Notes: generated by a model from the letters alone, not told the origin. DNA of 25,980 nt from an uncultured Eubacteriales bacterium (GCA_900316925.1 ONEU01000217.1:1-25980), one strand, 5' to 3'. Counted from the first letter of the stretch, positions 16,130 through 23,440 are shown. Program-made: numbers and translations.

Positions 16130-16567
16130 TTATGCCTCGATGGTGACGGCGTTCTTCCGGAACCAGTAATCCAACTGAATGATATACGCAAGGATCTGCG
16201 GGGCACGCATGAGCTGGCCGTACCAGGGAGAGGCAATCTTGTCCGGATGTCCGATGATCTCCTCCACCCCGCTGCGGTCGAGTATCCCGGCAAGGGGGGA
16301 ATGCTTGTCGTCCAGGATCTCTTTGACGGCAGAAGCGCACAGCCGGAAGTACAGCGGGTGATGTGTCTTGGGATACGGGCTTTTCTTCCGGTCGATAATG
16401 CTGTCTGGCAGCAATCCGCGGAAGGCCTCCCGGACGATCCCCTTTTCCCTGCCGCTGCAGGCCTTGAGTGTCCAGGGCAGGTTGAACGCATATTCCACGA
16501 CACGGTAATCACAGAAGGGCACACGCACCTCCAGGCCGCTGTACATGGACATCCTGTCTTTCCGATC
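16130..16567 (-). pseudogene. asnB: C-terminal remnant of asparagine synthetase (glutamine-hydrolysing) AsnB
   Basis: The minus strand encodes about 146 residues matching the end of AsnB: DRKDRMSMYSGLEVRVPFC, YRVVEYAFNLPW, a KGIVREAFRGLLPDSIIDRKKSPYP block, and a C-terminal PQILAYIIQLDYWFRK. A complete enzyme is over 600 residues, so the glutaminase domain, the ATP-binding SGGxDS loop and most of the synthetase domain are missing. The frame stays open to a TAA at 16637-16639, but the 23 residues before DRKDRM do not look like AsnB. The ATG at 16552 has only a weak AGACAGG before it. The fragment has no internal stop, so the loss may be recent. It cannot be active. Confidence 0.85.
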
Positions 16568-16622
16568 ACAAAAGGTTACGGCGGAAAAACGGGTGTCAAA
16601 AAAATAATTGCCGGGAAAGCAA

Positions 16623-16650
16623 TTGATATTTTCAAATTATATGGTATAAT
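16623..16650 (+). promoter_or_regulatory. Probable promoter for the STAS-glgX operon
   Basis: TTGATA (16623-16628) and TATAAT (16645-16650) are separated by 16 bases. The surrounding sequence is notably A/T-rich, and the leader is about 80 bases. It lies just beyond the truncation point of the asnB remnant. Confidence 0.65.
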
Positions 16651-16739
16651 GGTAGTATATTACTATATTTTTACTGCTTTGTCGATTACATTTTGTAGAG
16701 AAGACATAAAGCAAGATGGGATAACGGAGTTGATTCAGC

Positions 16740-17045
16740 ATGATAACGATTACTAAACAGCAAAACGGAACCATCATGTCTGCCGTGATCGGCGGACATA
16801 TTGACGCAGAAACTTCCCCCGAATTCTACGACGCCTTCTCTGGTGCTCTTGACAGTCTGACCGAGCTTACGATCAATATCAAAGACGTTGATTACGTTTC
16901 TTCTGCCGGGCTCAGAGTATTCATTCTGCTCTATAAAACCATGAAAGCCCACAACGGCAAACTGACAATCTGCCAGCCGCAGCAGTTTGTCAGTGATCTG
17001 CTTGAAAGTACCGGACTGACAAGCTACCTCTGCATTGAACCCTGA
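16740..17045 (+). CDS. STAS domain protein, anti-sigma factor antagonist type
   Basis: The 101-residue protein is a single STAS domain like SpoIIAA and RsbV, which bind anti-sigma kinases and free a sigma factor when unphosphorylated. The diagnostic motif is DVDYVSSAGLRVFI; S55 is the position normally phosphorylated by the partner kinase. GGAG lies about ten bases before the ATG. The gene is 47 bases upstream of the glycogen debranching enzyme in the same direction with no terminator between, so they are probably co-transcribed. No anti-sigma kinase, phosphatase or sigma factor is in the window, so the partner is unknown and the link to glycogen is by position only. Confidence 0.9.
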   Translation: MITITKQQNGTIMSAVIGGHIDAETSPEFYDAFSGALDSLTELTINIKDVDYVSSAGLRVFILLYKTMKAHNGKLTICQPQQFVSDLLESTGLTSYLCIEP

Positions 17046-17092
17046 CCGCTGCAAGACCATCCTGACTACAGGGAGAAAGAAACGGTGATATA

Positions 17093-19183
17093 ATGAAAAT
17101 GATTGATACCTTCCCCACCGATACCATTCAGAACCTCTCCTATTGCATTGGACGTGTGTTCCCGTTTGGTGCGACCATTACCGACGGCGGCGTGAATTTC
17201 AGCATCTTTTCCAAGGAAGCGACCGGCTGTACCCTCGTGCTTTACCACCAGGGCGATGAAGAGCCGTTTGTCGAGATCCCCTTTCCTGAAAAATTCCGGA
17301 TCGGCAATGTCTACACGATGATGGTCTTTGGCATCCAGGTGGATTCTACCGAATACGGCTACCGTTTTGACGGTCCTTATGAACCGGAAAAGGGGCTTTG
17401 TTTTGACAAGTCGAGAGTATTGCTTGATCCCTACGCCAAGTCCGTATCCGGCAGAACGGTCTGGGGAAAGGAACCCGATTATTCCAAAGAAAGCCAGCAC
17501 CGCGGCAAGTTCATCTATGACGACTATAACTGGGAGGGCGATAAGCCGCTGGAACTGCCCATGACCGACCTAGTAATCTACGAAATGCACGTCCGCTCCT
17601 TTACCCGTCACGAAAGCAGCGGCGTCCGGTTTCGCGGCACCTTTGCGGGGATTACCGAGAAGATCCCTTATCTGAAAGAACTGGGCGTCAACTGTGTGGA
17701 GCTGATGCCGATTTTTGAATTTGATGAGTTTGAGAACTCCCGCACCATTAACGGACAGCGTCTGCTGAATTACTGGGGGTACTCCACGGTGGATTTCTTT
17801 GCGCCCAAAGCAGGCTATGCATCTTCTTCTCCCTTCGGCGCCGAAGCGGATGAGCTGAAAAACATGATTCGGAAGCTGCACCAGAACGGGATCGAAGTGA
17901 TCCTGGATGTAGTCTTCAACCATACCGCAGAGGGAAACGAAAACGGCCCCTGTATCTCCTATCGCGGCATTGACAACCGTACCTATTATCTTCTGACACC
18001 GGAGGGATGGTACTATAATTTCAGCGGCTGCGGCAATACAATGAACTGCAATAACCCGGTGGTGAGAAACGTGGTACTGGACTGCCTGCGTTACTGGGTC
18101 TCTGCCTATCATGTGGACGGCTTCCGGTTCGATCTTGCTTCGATCCTGTCCAGAGATGAAAACGGGGCACCCATGATCGACCCGCCCCTGTTGGACAGTA
18201 TTGCCAATGATGCCGTCCTCGGCAAGAGCGTGCTGATTGCCGAGGCCTGGGATGCCGGCGGGTTATATCAGGTAGGAAGCTTCCCCTCATTCGGACGCTG
18301 GTCAGAATGGAACGGCAAGTACCGTGATTGCCTGCGCCGTTTCATCAAGGGCGGTGCGGAATGTGCGCCGGAAATGTACCGCAGAATCAGGGGGTCCGAT
18401 GATCTTTACGGCGACAGATCTCCCTCTGCCTCTGTCAATTTCGTAACCTGCCATGACGGGTTCACACTGTACGACCTTGTTTCCTATAACGACAAGCACA
18501 ACGAAGCCAACGGCGAAGATAACCGTGACGGCTGTAATGATAACATGAGTTGGAACTGCGGTGCGGAGGGTGAAACGTCAGATCCGGACATCCTGAGCCT
18601 CCGGCAGCGTCAGATGAAGAATATGCTCACCATCCTGCTGACAAGCCGTGGTGTGCCGATGATCCTGTCCGGTGACGAGCTGGCCAATACCCAACACGGC
18701 AACAACAATGCTTATTGTCAGGATAATGAAATATCCTGGCTGGACTGGAACGGTCTGGAAAAGAACCGGGGACTGTTTGAGTACACCAAAAGGCTCATTG
18801 CGTTCCGGAAGGCGCATCCGGTGCTGACCGCCTGTGATTACCTGTTCGGAAAGAACGGTACGGACTACCCCACGCTCTCCTTCCACGGGACGATCCCCTG
18901 GAACATTGATGAGTATTCCCCCGGACTGGCATTCTCGTACCTCTTTGCGGAGGATCATGCCGCTTACGGTCTTGAAAACGATAGCTTTGTGTTAGTGCTG
19001 GTCAACGCCCATTGGGAGACACACGAATTTGGTCTGCCGATCATTCCGCCGGGCTTCCAATGGTACCTGTTCTGTGAGTCCACAGGGGCGTCCTATGAAC
19101 CCGGTAAGGAAAAATGGCTGGATAATCAGACAAGCTTCACCCTCGGCCCCCGTGCGACTGCCATCATTCTCGGCAAGACATAA
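17093..19183 (+). CDS. glgX: Glycogen debranching enzyme GlgX / isoamylase type (GH13)
   Basis: The enzyme hydrolyses alpha-1,6 branch linkages in glycogen or related glucans in the cytoplasm; no signal peptide is seen. The 696-residue protein has an N-terminal CBM48-like region (PFGATITDGGVNFSIFSK onward, to about 110), a GH13 barrel, and a C-terminal beta domain. The catalytic set is visible: nucleophile D347 in GFRFDLAS, acid/base E384 in IAEAWD, and D455 in TCHDGFTLYD. The long loops of the GlgX/TreX subfamily are present (NEANGEDNRDG, NNAYCQDNEISWLDW). The ATG at 17093 follows GGTGATATA, with a GGGAGAAAG further upstream. It is the second gene after the STAS protein. Confidence 0.95.
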   Translation: MKMIDTFPTDTIQNLSYCIGRVFPFGATITDGGVNFSIFSKEATGCTLVLYHQGDEEPFVEIPFPEKFRIGNVYTMMVFGIQVDSTEYGYRFDGPYEPEKGLCFDKSRVLLDPYAKSVSGRTVWGKEPDYSKESQHRGKFIYDDYNWEGDKPLELPMTDLVIYEMHVRSFTRHESSGVRFRGTFAGITEKIPYLKELGVNCVELMPIFEFDEFENSRTINGQRLLNYWGYSTVDFFAPKAGYASSSPFGAEADELKNMIRKLHQNGIEVILDVVFNHTAEGNENGPCISYRGIDNRTYYLLTPEGWYYNFSGCGNTMNCNNPVVRNVVLDCLRYWVSAYHVDGFRFDLASILSRDENGAPMIDPPLLDSIANDAVLGKSVLIAEAWDAGGLYQVGSFPSFGRWSEWNGKYRDCLRRFIKGGAECAPEMYRRIRGSDDLYGDRSPSASVNFVTCHDGFTLYDLVSYNDKHNEANGEDNRDGCNDNMSWNCGAEGETSDPDILSLRQRQMKNMLTILLTSRGVPMILSGDELANTQHGNNNAYCQDNEISWLDWNGLEKNRGLFEYTKRLIAFRKAHPVLTACDYLFGKNGTDYPTLSFHGTIPWNIDEYSPGLAFSYLFAEDHAAYGLENDSFVLVLVNAHWETHEFGLPIIPPGFQWYLFCESTGASYEPGKEKWLDNQTSFTLGPRATAIILGKT

Positions 19184-19204
19184 ACCGAATATCCGATTTT
19201 CTTT

Positions 19205-19243
19205 CGCTCCCCCGTATGGCGTTTCCTGCCGTGCGGGGGAACG
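19205..19243. other. Long GC-rich stem-loop in the convergent gap between glgX and the recombinase
   Basis: CGCTCCCCCG (19205-19214) pairs with CGGGGGAACG (19234-19243), with one mismatch on this strand that becomes G-U in the RNA, plus an inner GGC/GCC step. It begins one base after the recombinase stop on the minus strand. Neither side has a U tract, so it is not a canonical terminator; it may block transcripts from both sides or protect 3' ends. Confidence 0.6.
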
Positions 19244-19244
19244 C

Positions 19245-20753
19245 TTATTGATAGACCACTTCGATCTCCCCATCCCCTACGATAACGCTGGACAGAAAGG
19301 CCTGGGCGATCCGTTTCTTTTCGTCAAAAGCCAGCTCGTCCCAGTCCATCAGTCTCTTCCGGAGCTGTCCGACGTCCTCTGTCGGCTGTTCGTCAGACTG
19401 TCGATTCAGTTCGGCGCTGATCTCCTTGTTCTCGGCGTCAAGCTGTTGAATCCGCTCCCTGATGTACGTCATCAGCGTCTTCCCTGCATCCGCCAGCTTT
19501 TCCATCAGCTTTTCAATCTCTTCTCGGTTCCGGATAAGCCGGATCTTCAGGTGGTTCTCCTCGGCAGTAACAACACGCGGATGCACGGCAGGCGTGAAGG
19601 CAAAGGAACGGAGCGTTTGCAGCAGGTCGTTTTTCACAGCCTCCTCGATCTCATCAAAGGTCATGGGATGTGATCTGCCAGGACAGAGATGCTCCTTTCT
19701 CCCGCCGCAATTCAGGTACCGTTTGCCGTTGCGCTGTCCGTTAACAACTGTTACGCCTCTTCCGCAGAACCGGCATTTCGTCAGTCCTGTGAGCCAGGTA
19801 TTCCTGCCCTTGCCGCTGTTGCTGACCGGCTTATGCTGATCAAGCTCATGCTGAACCGCCAGCCAGTCAGCTGATGAAATAAGCCCCTCATGGTGATTGA
19901 GCTGTACATTCTCACCATGCAGATCGGTGAATTTCTGGGTCGTCTTCTGTTTTCTGGTACCGTAGACCGTACAGCCGTAAACGCCGGTAAAGTCCTCCAC
20001 CGGCTGTTGGATAACGGCGCCCTTTTCCTTCAGATAATGGTACACGTCAGCATCTGCCCGCACATAAACGGTATTCCGCAGGATACGGCTCACGGAAACC
20101 GATGTGAAGGGTTTGCTGCGGTTTGTCATCATACCCTGAACATTCAGTTCCCTGGCGATCTGTCCCAGACTTTTGTGCAGAAGGCAGCTTTCATACATCC
20201 ATCGGACAGAGGACAGCTTTTCGGGATGCTCCTGATCCGGCGCCAGGCAGTGGGTGTGAATCCCGTCAACGGTGATGGGAACCTTACAGTAGCCGAATGG
20301 CGCTACTCCCGCTAAGTACAGCCCCTTTTTCGCACGATCATAAAAGTTGTCCTTCACACGTTTCTGAATCATGTTCCGTTCCAGCTCCGCAAATACCATG
20401 ATGATCTGTAAGGTGGCTTTTCCCATGGCCGTGGAGGTGTCGAACTGCTCGCTGCAGGAGACAAATTCAACCTGATACTTCTCAAACAGACTGTAGATGC
20501 CGACAAAATCCAGTAAGGAGCGGCTGATCCTGTCCACCTTATAGACAATGACCTTGGCAATCCTTCCCTTTTTGATCTCCCGCATCATTTTCTCGAACCC
20601 GGGCCGATGGGTATTGGCGCCGGTAAAGCCCTTGTCCGAAAATACCAGACAATTCTCTTCTGTTCCTGTCAGACGTTTACAAGCGGCTTCCTGCTGTCCG
20701 ATGGAAATACTGTCTTTTTTATCCACGGACTGTCTGCAATAGATCGCAATCAC
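19245..20753 (-). CDS. Large serine recombinase
   Basis: This is a site-specific DNA recombinase of the large serine (TnpX/phage-integrase) class. The 502-residue protein has a resolvase domain (about 1-150) with catalytic S9 in IYCRQS, the conserved VDRISRS block and GKATLQIIMVFAELERN, then a recombinase domain (about 165-270), and a zinc ribbon (CRFCGRG followed by LNCGG and LCPG). A coiled-coil region and C-terminal tail follow. I choose the GTG at 20753: GGGGGGTGG lies just before it, and the protein then starts right at the first strand. Upstream in-frame residues overlap the small ORF and look non-coding. The start is 13 bases after the small ORF stop. Its att sites and any cargo are not evident. 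Confidence 0.92.
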   Translation of the reverse strand: MIAIYCRQSVDKKDSISIGQQEAACKRLTGTEENCLVFSDKGFTGANTHRPGFEKMMREIKKGRIAKVIVYKVDRISRSLLDFVGIYSLFEKYQVEFVSCSEQFDTSTAMGKATLQIIMVFAELERNMIQKRVKDNFYDRAKKGLYLAGVAPFGYCKVPITVDGIHTHCLAPDQEHPEKLSSVRWMYESCLLHKSLGQIARELNVQGMMTNRSKPFTSVSVSRILRNTVYVRADADVYHYLKEKGAVIQQPVEDFTGVYGCTVYGTRKQKTTQKFTDLHGENVQLNHHEGLISSADWLAVQHELDQHKPVSNSGKGRNTWLTGLTKCRFCGRGVTVVNGQRNGKRYLNCGGRKEHLCPGRSHPMTFDEIEEAVKNDLLQTLRSFAFTPAVHPRVVTAEENHLKIRLIRNREEIEKLMEKLADAGKTLMTYIRERIQQLDAENKEISAELNRQSDEQPTEDVGQLRKRLMDWDELAFDEKKRIAQAFLSSVIVGDGEIEVVYQ

Positions 20754-20766
20754 ACGCCACCCCCCG

Positions 20767-20955
20767 CTATCTGGCGGAACCCGCGAGCTGATGCTGCCGG
20801 AGCAACTGACGGCAGCGTTCGGTGACCGTTTCGTGATAGTCCTGCTGTTCCTGTTTGCTGCGGACCGGCTTGTAGGTTGTGACGGCAAGCCCTTTGCAGG
20901 AGCTTTTCGTTACTTGATACGGCTTCCCGTCCCATAAGATAGTCTCTGTCATCAT
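20767..20955 (-). CDS. Small protein co-transcribed with the serine recombinase, unknown function
   Basis: A 62-residue frame (MMTETILWDGKPYQV start) begins with tandem ATG codons preceded by AGAGGGGAT and ends 13 bases before the recombinase GTG, so the two are almost certainly one transcript. The N-terminal half resembles a small beta hairpin (ILWDGKPYQVTKSS, LAVTTYKPV) and the C-terminal half is a polar helix (EQQDYHETVTERCRQLLRQHQL). I do not recognise the family. Small proteins next to serine recombinases can be directionality factors or accessory DNA-binding proteins; here that is only a position-based guess. The longer frame reaching back to 21078 has no ribosome binding site and crosses a hairpin. 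Confidence 0.72.
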   Translation of the reverse strand: MMTETILWDGKPYQVTKSSCKGLAVTTYKPVRSKQEQQDYHETVTERCRQLLRQHQLAGSAR

Positions 20956-21002
20956 ATCCCCTCTTCTTCTCACGCAAATCAGTTTTGACCTGCCAGTTAC
21001 GA

Positions 21003-21035
21003 GGAAAACCTTTTTTCTGGCGAAAAAACTTTTCC
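21003..21035. other. Poly-A/poly-T hairpin in the recombinase leader
   Basis: GGAAAA pairs with TTTTCC (21003-21008, 21030-21035) and TTTTTTC with GAAAAAA (21011-21017, 21022-21028) around a four-base loop. It sits about 50 bases before the small ORF and could act as a weak terminator or attenuator. Confidence 0.5.
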
Positions 21036-21221
21036 CGGACCCCTTTCCAAAGTTCGCTAAGGGAAAAACTTGCAGCAATCGGTAAACACTAACGTCTCAG
21101 CGTTGTTACCGAAGAATTTGTATGGACTTTCAGTCAAGGATTTTTCAAAGTTGATTTCCGTGTCTTCTTCTCAATCTCGTATTCCATACCTATTCCTTAC
21201 CGGACGGAATTAGCACCCCCG

Positions 21222-21258
21222 AAAAAAATCCGCAGTCTGTTCCGGATGCAGACTGCGG
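21222..21258 (-). terminator. Rho-independent terminator after the serine hydrolase gene
   Basis: On the minus strand CCGCAGTCTG and CAGACTGCGG form a perfect 10-bp stem with a nine-base loop, followed by ATTTTTTT. It lies 25 bases after the hydrolase stop. Confidence 0.95.
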
Positions 21259-21283
21259 AGAAATAGATTGTTTGACAAGAAGC

Positions 21284-23089
21284 TCATACCAGCCAGAATG
21301 TATACAATTGCCAGTAGAGGATATTATAAATGACAGCGCCCATCATCAGGACAGTAAGGAGGTTATAAAGCCTGCGGATAATGGACATCCGCTCCTTGAT
21401 GGTCATCAGCAGACCGATCAGAAGGATCAGTGCGACGATGACGCCGAGTGCCAGGAAACTGATCGACCAGATACGGAAGCCGGTGATGCTCCACAGGTCG
21501 CCGCTTGAGAGGTTCGCGATACCCAGATAGAGAAGCAGCAGCGAGAACAGAATCAGCAGACTGCCGCAAGCCGACCATTTTCCCAGAGGGATCTGATTAC
21601 GCCGGCGTCTGATCCTCTGTACAATAGCTCTCACCAGCTTTACCAACAGACTGATAACGGCAAATCCTGCCGCTGTGATCCACAGAATGACGGGAAACCA
21701 CATCAGGAACTGTTCCTGGCTGCTGACAATCAGATTATCATTTCCGCCCACGGCGATCTTATCAATGGAATCCGTCGTCTGACGGACACTCACAGACTTC
21801 TTAAAACTCTCTTCGGTGACGTCTACCATTCCGGCAAAGGAGAGCAGTTTGAACGGACCGTTCAGCATATTAGGCAGGAAGATGATGGTTCCGTTGACGC
21901 CATCGTGTTTGTTGACGGTGGGTGCTCCCATGATGAGCCTGACCATCTTTTTGTTGAAGTTCGTCTCACCCATCTGATTGGTCAGCACAACCATTCCCAC
22001 GCCGGTTTTGGTGTCAAATTCCAGCTGACTGGTGCATGAGGAAGTATTTCCGCCGTGACCGATCACGTTATCACCAAACACCGTCTGCCAGAATCCATGA
22101 CAGTTCGACGGGATACCTGAACCGCCATAATAGTATGTCGTGGTAATCATTTCCTGATAGGTTGCCGGATCCTGGAAGAGGATCGTCCCGGGATCTGCCA
22201 AAGCCCGTGCGTAAATCGTCAGGTCATTGATATCGGAGGTGCACATACCGGCAGGATAGGCATGGATATAAAGGTAGTTTTCTCCTGCATCATGTCCGTC
22301 CGGCAGGTAGCTGCGGAGTTTTTTTCGACTCTCCGCAACCTTGGGATTATCGCTGAGATCAGGCAGCAAAGCGGTATTCTCCATTTTCAGAGGTTCAAAA
22401 ATATGTTTTCGCACATAGGAAGCATAGGATTCTCCGGCGATACATTCGATCACATACCCTGCAAGTGCCGCTCCCCAGTTACTGTATGCCTCAACCGTTC
22501 CCGGCTCAAAGGACTGCACCGGCTGATAGGTCTTCAGAAACTCTCCCAACGGAATGATATCCGCCTGATGCGGTGTTTCCAGTTCAAAAATCATTTCATC
22601 AAAGCCGGCAGTATGGTTCATCAGATGAAGCATCGTGATCGGCTTATCATAGCGCAGGTGCGTGAGAAATCCCTCCGGCAGATAGCTGCGGATATCCTGA
22701 TCCAGACTGAGCTTCCCCTGTTCCTTGAGCTGCATGGCGCTCACCCAGATCAAGGTCTTACTGATGCTGCCCCAGTCAAATACCTGATCCTTAGCGACTT
22801 TGATCTGCTTTGCCTTATCTGCATAGCCGAAGGTATCCGTAAAGATAATGCCATTCTTATCAAAAACGGCGGTAGCCATGCCTCCTGCCGTCTTTTCGTT
22901 CTCTTCCCAGAAGTCCCGGATCGTTTTTGCCACATCGCTGCACAAAAGACCTGACGGAGTTTTCTGCCTTGTCTCCGCAGCTCCGGCAGTAACAGAGCAG
23001 AAGGACAGCATCATCCCCACCAGCAGCAGGCAAACCAACAGTCTGGCACCGATTCCGACATACGTTCTTGATTGTGTTACAGTTTTCAT
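21284..23089 (-). CDS. Exported class-C beta-lactamase-like serine hydrolase with four-span membrane tail
   Basis: The 601-residue protein has a signal sequence (about 1-38, hydrophobic core LLVCLLLVGMMLSF), a beta-lactamase/DD-peptidase-fold domain (about 50-390), a linker, and about four C-terminal membrane spans (near 459-482, 502-520, 530-558, 575-595) with basic loops such as RIRRRRNQ. The active-site set is complete: S108-x-x-K111 in SISK, Y202-S203-N204, and H345-G-G, the class C/CubicO version of the third motif. It probably faces outward, anchored by its tail. Likely roles are D-amino-acid peptidase or esterase activity on cell-wall material; resistance is not implied. AAGGAGA precedes the ATG. 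It has its own promoter and terminator and lies downstream of the surface-protein gene. Confidence 0.88.
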   Translation of the reverse strand: MKTVTQSRTYVGIGARLLVCLLLVGMMLSFCSVTAGAAETRQKTPSGLLCSDVAKTIRDFWEENEKTAGGMATAVFDKNGIIFTDTFGYADKAKQIKVAKDQVFDWGSISKTLIWVSAMQLKEQGKLSLDQDIRSYLPEGFLTHLRYDKPITMLHLMNHTAGFDEMIFELETPHQADIIPLGEFLKTYQPVQSFEPGTVEAYSNWGAALAGYVIECIAGESYASYVRKHIFEPLKMENTALLPDLSDNPKVAESRKKLRSYLPDGHDAGENYLYIHAYPAGMCTSDINDLTIYARALADPGTILFQDPATYQEMITTTYYYGGSGIPSNCHGFWQTVFGDNVIGHGGNTSSCTSQLEFDTKTGVGMVVLTNQMGETNFNKKMVRLIMGAPTVNKHDGVNGTIIFLPNMLNGPFKLLSFAGMVDVTEESFKKSVSVRQTTDSIDKIAVGGNDNLIVSSQEQFLMWFPVILWITAAGFAVISLLVKLVRAIVQRIRRRRNQIPLGKWSACGSLLILFSLLLLYLGIANLSSGDLWSITGFRIWSISFLALGVIVALILLIGLLMTIKERMSIIRRLYNLLTVLMMGAVIYNILYWQLYTFWLV

Positions 23090-23161
23090 AGCAAGTCTCC
23101 TTCAAGTCATTTACATCAATCATCACGAAAGTTATCCACCAACCAATTTTTCTTTATCCAC

Positions 23162-23191
23162 ATTATACGATACCATCATCACATTTGTCAA
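23162..23191 (-). promoter_or_regulatory. Promoter for the serine hydrolase gene
   Basis: On the minus strand TTGACA (23186-23191) and TATAAT (23162-23167) are separated by 18 bases. The -35 box directly abuts the dispersed repeat that begins at 23192. Confidence 0.85.
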
Positions 23192-23254
23192 GTCACGCTG
23201 CCGTTCGCTGCGCTCACTCTGTACACATAAGTCAAACCTGTTATGTCGCTCACA
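23192..23254. repeat. Dispersed intergenic repeat, copy A
   Basis: This 63-base segment starts GTCACGCTGCCGTTCGCT and ends GTCGCTCACA. It matches the segment at 25917-25980 at roughly four of five positions, with the first 32 bases almost identical. Both copies lie just upstream of a minus-strand promoter. Confidence 0.75.
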
Positions 23255-23338
23255 TCCGACAAGGCACAGCAGGGCTGTAGTATTCAGTCTTTCATGTACA
23301 GATACTCTGTCGAAGGTACCCATGCCTGCTTTTTGCTG

Positions 23339-23356
23339 TAAAGTTATAAAACTTTA
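23339..23356. promoter_or_regulatory. Possible operator dyad 1
   Basis: TAAAGTT and AACTTTA form a perfect 7-bp inverted repeat around ATAA. It shares its half-site with the dyad at 23416-23436. Confidence 0.35.
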
Positions 23357-23365
23357 TAAGTTAAG

Positions 23366-23403
23366 AAAAACAGACAGTTTCTCCGGATTTCAGAAACTGT
23401 CTG
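23366..23403 (-). terminator. Rho-independent terminator after the surface-protein gene
   Basis: On the minus strand CAGACAGTTTCT and AGAAACTGTCTG form a perfect 12-bp stem with a nine-base loop, followed by TTTTTC. It lies 37 bases after the stop codon. Confidence 0.95.
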
Positions 23404-23415
23404 CTTAGCAATAGC

Positions 23416-23436
23416 TGTAAAGTTAGAGACTTTACA
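23416..23436. promoter_or_regulatory. Possible operator dyad 2
   Basis: TGTAAAGT and ACTTTACA form a perfect 8-bp inverted repeat around TAGAG, four bases beyond the stop codon of the surface-protein gene. It may be a protein-binding site or simply part of the 3' end structure. Confidence 0.35.
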
Positions 23437-23440
23437 ATAC

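Larger units (their letters stand above)
20956..21283. other. Gene-free structured region upstream of the recombinase operon
   Basis: This 328-base stretch has no credible gene. On the minus strand it holds, in order, the terminator of the serine hydrolase gene, a GGTGCTAATTCC S-box-like core, two near-identical 10-bp repeats, an imperfect dyad (21082-21113, CGGTAA to TTACCG), and an A/T-rich hairpin (21003-21035). I find no convincing sigma-A promoter for the recombinase operon here. Confidence 0.7.
23090..23440. other. Gene-free region between serine hydrolase and surface-protein genes
   Basis: This 351-base stretch contains, on the minus strand, the terminator of the surface-protein gene, two AAAGT/ACTTT dyads flanking that terminator, one copy of a dispersed repeat (23192-23254), and the hydrolase promoter with a leader of about 65 bases. 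No credible ORF is present; short frames here are not preceded by ribosome binding sites. Confidence 0.8.

Noticed and set aside
16073..16756. Plus-strand open frame (227 codons) across the asnB remnant
   Set aside because: It runs through a terminator hairpin and a promoter and is antisense to recognisable AsnB sequence.
20767..21078. Longer 103-codon version of the small ORF upstream of the recombinase
   Set aside because: The extension has no ribosome binding site and passes through an A/T-rich hairpin; tandem ATG codons at 20955 and 20952 with AGAGGGG fit better.
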